Assembly: GCA_965228575.1 (NCBI GenBank)
Contig: CBDDHW010000072.1
Span: forward strand, 62,001 to 126,000
Length of the DNA stretch: 64,000 bases
Direction: 5' to 3'
Source: UBA11612 sp965228575
GTDB taxonomy: Bacteria > Pseudomonadota > Alphaproteobacteria > Rhodospirillales > Rhodospirillaceae
A program made the position numbers and the translations under genes. Below the pieces are notes generated by a model. The model saw only the letters and a program-made list of their open reading frames with translations, ran no database searches and was not told the origin of the DNA. Below are positions 62,582 to 64,000 of the stretch, one piece after another (position 1 is the stretch's first letter; every line of letters begins with the position of its first letter).

Positions 62582-63574
62582 TTATTGCGGGCTCAAAATT
62601 GACTCTGACGTCGTCGTTGTGGGTGCGCTTGCGATCACATCGACCAATTTGCTCCCCGGCAATGACTCCGGCGCCTCAAACACCAACGGAGCACCATTGA
62701 GCAAAACCTCAGTCAAATTTTCCCACACATATCGCATATGGCGAGCCGGATTATCATGAAATTCAGACACAACCATGTCGGCGTCATCAAATATTTGGAC
62801 GCGCATTCCATCGTCGTTCAATATGCGAAGGCGGCTTTTATCGAATATAATATCAATATCAAACTCGTTTTGAACGCGGCCATCCACACCACGAAGGATG
62901 AGCGGAGTAGGGCTGGGGCCGAATTGGATCTCAACCTTTGCGCTCACGGTAGGGTCGTCGTCGCTGAAATCATGAAACACATCGCCCGCTTTCACGGCTG
63001 AAATGACCTTTTCCTCGAGAACGGCCCCTATCAAATCCAATCCGTGGCACGCATTGTGCCTCAGCCCTCGGCAATATGTTAAGCAAGCTTTACTCGGCGG
63101 TCCAAAATCCCCCGCCCGGGCCGCCGCCAACCATGACGCGACACCAGGCAACCAACGGCGCATGAAGTTTATCACGAGTATCGAACCCGCTGACTGTGTT
63201 TCGGAAATGAGCCGCTGTGCATCGTGCGCGTCAGAAGACAATGGCTTTTCGCAGAGGATCATTTTTGGAGGATTTACGAGGAACCGACGAATCCAATCAC
63301 CGTGTGTCCCATCGGGGCTCGCGATACAAACGATATCGGCTGATCGTCTCGGCGCATCGTCGCATGAAGCGATATCAGACTCCAATGACCATCGCCGACA
63401 TATGGTGCGCGCGTGGTCCTCGTCGATATCGCAGACCCAATCAATCTCGAGGTTTGGGTTTTCCTGACATGCTTTGATATGCGTCGAAATCGACGGTCCG
63501 GCTGGCTCGTCATACCCTTGCGCGATTTGGCCCAATCCTACGATCCCGACACTGAGGGTGGAGGATTTCGCCAT
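62582..63574 (-). CDS. Gfo/Idh/MocA family oxidoreductase
   Basis: A 330-residue NAD(P)-dependent dehydrogenase. The Rossmann motif is VGIVGLGQIAQGYD (about 8-21), with CDIDEDHA at the second strand. The catalytic EKP motif is in ILCEKPLSSDAHDA (about 100-113), and the alpha/beta domain follows. ATG 63574 is chosen over 63580. It acts on a cyclic sugar, sugar phosphate or inositol. It is co-directional with DegT (18 bases upstream) and HAD (5 bases downstream). Confidence 0.84.
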   Translation of the reverse strand: MAKSSTLSVGIVGLGQIAQGYDEPAGPSISTHIKACQENPNLEIDWVCDIDEDHARTICRRWSLESDIASCDDAPRRSADIVCIASPDGTHGDWIRRFLVNPPKMILCEKPLSSDAHDAQRLISETQSAGSILVINFMRRWLPGVASWLAAARAGDFGPPSKACLTYCRGLRHNACHGLDLIGAVLEEKVISAVKAGDVFHDFSDDDPTVSAKVEIQFGPSPTPLILRGVDGRVQNEFDIDIIFDKSRLRILNDDGMRVQIFDDADMVVSEFHDNPARHMRYVWENLTEVLLNGAPLVFEAPESLPGSKLVDVIASAPTTTTSESILSPQ

Positions 63575-63592
63575 CAGCACATCGCATTTGCT

Positions 63593-64000
63593 TTAAGCGG
63601 CAGGTGCGGACACATGCATCAAGTCCTGACGATTTTCATAAACCTTGTGAAACGCAGCGACGATCTGATCTATCTGCGCATCGCTTGGATCGTAACTGCA
63701 CACTAAGAAAATCAACATCTCCGAGGCGTACAACCGTTCTGTTACGGGGCACAACCCTTCCACATAAGTTCTGTCACTCAGGTTAAAGGGAAACCCTTCA
63801 CGACCAAGCGCGATGCGATTTTGAAATGCCGGAAGCAAGTACAAAGGCTGAACGTATCCAGGAGCGTTCGGCACGCCTTCGGCCGCAAGCGCTTTTGAAA
63901 ATGCCGCGCGCGGGACGCCTATTTTCTCCTCGTCATATTTTGCGCCCCAAACATAATATACGTGCCGGCACTCGGCGCGCACTTTAGGTGTATAAAGCCC
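63593..64000 (-). CDS. DegT/DnrJ/EryC1/StrS aminotransferase, C-terminal part (cut by window edge)
   Basis: The frame is open to the window end (codons before the GTG at 63982 read GLYTPK), so the N-terminal part and the PLP-lysine lie outside. The 135 visible residues match the small C-terminal domain of sugar aminotransferases: HVYYVWGAKYDEEKIGVPR, GYVQPLYLLPAFQ, and GLCPVTERLYASEM. It differs from the pseC copy and resembles the scyllo-inosose/AHBA-type subgroup. It is the first visible gene of the Gfo/Idh-HAD-Nudix operon. Confidence 0.78.
   Translation of the reverse strand, partial: GLYTPKVRAECRHVYYVWGAKYDEEKIGVPRAAFSKALAAEGVPNAPGYVQPLYLLPAFQNRIALGREGFPFNLSDRTYVEGLCPVTERLYASEMLIFLVCSYDPSDAQIDQIVAAFHKVYENRQDLMHVSAPAA

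Overview
The window looks like chromosomal DNA of an alphaproteobacterium, probably a Rhodospirillales-like marine or aquatic lineage. This rests on the co-oriented block dcd, murA, hisG (short form), hisD, UPF0262, low-molecular-weight phosphatase and maf, a pspF-pspABC stress locus, and two receiver proteins carrying a YVGPER motif. Assignment to order is inference. I see no plasmid, phage, IS element or CRISPR signature.

Layout. (1) 1-13.5 kb, plus strand: a low-GC surface-glycan decoration cluster. It starts with a radical SAM gene cut by the window edge, then sugar and FkbM methyltransferases, a zinc-type C-methyltransferase, a GDP-mannose-dehydratase-like SDR, two TylF-like methyltransferases, an SDR, a CmcI-like enzyme, a PhyH dioxygenase, another methyltransferase and a NodU/CmcH carbamoyltransferase. 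Two broken genes (a CmcI tail and a headless glycosyltransferase) meet at about 6.5-7.5 kb. (2) 13.6-17.2 kb, minus strand: rfbF, rfbG, an RfbC-like epimerase and a second C-methyltransferase, a cassette expected to make a CDP-linked branched 6-deoxyhexose. (3) 17.3-23.5 kb: the housekeeping block above and tRNA-Thr(GGT). (4) 23.6-28.6 kb: three glycosyltransferases and two methyltransferases. (5) 28.7-36.7 kb: an aminotransferase, a DHA2 efflux pump, a lysine-2,3-aminomutase-like enzyme, an AGCS symporter, a sulfide:quinone reductase and a TPR lipoprotein. (6) 36.7-42.7 kb: pspF facing a sigma-54-driven operon (small exported protein, pspA, pspB, pspC, second pspB-like gene), then two paralogous receiver proteins and a small Cas2/SinR-like protein. 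(7) 43.1-46.4 kb: an autotransporter. (8) 46.4-53.6 kb: hisI, cysS, argE, an unknown 345-residue protein, tRNA-Gly(CCC), a short prepilin peptidase, a putative glycosyltransferase and a small exported protein. (9) 53.6-64 kb: a second surface-glycan locus with pseC and pseB, FkbM, PhyH, GNAT, a frameshifted surface-carbohydrate protein, and a minus-strand DegT / Gfo-Idh-MocA / HAD / Nudix operon that runs off the window.

How the parts work together: the three glycan regions supply activated sugars (CDP-deoxyhexose, a GDP-sugar, pseudaminic-acid precursors), transfer them, and modify them by methylation, carbamoylation, acetylation and probably hydroxylation. The psp locus guards inner-membrane integrity. 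The most unusual items are the psp operon with its extra first gene and second PspB-like gene, the recombination scar at 6.5-7.5 kb, the one-base frameshift at 59674-59678, and the aminotransferase-dehydrogenase-phosphatase set at the right edge.
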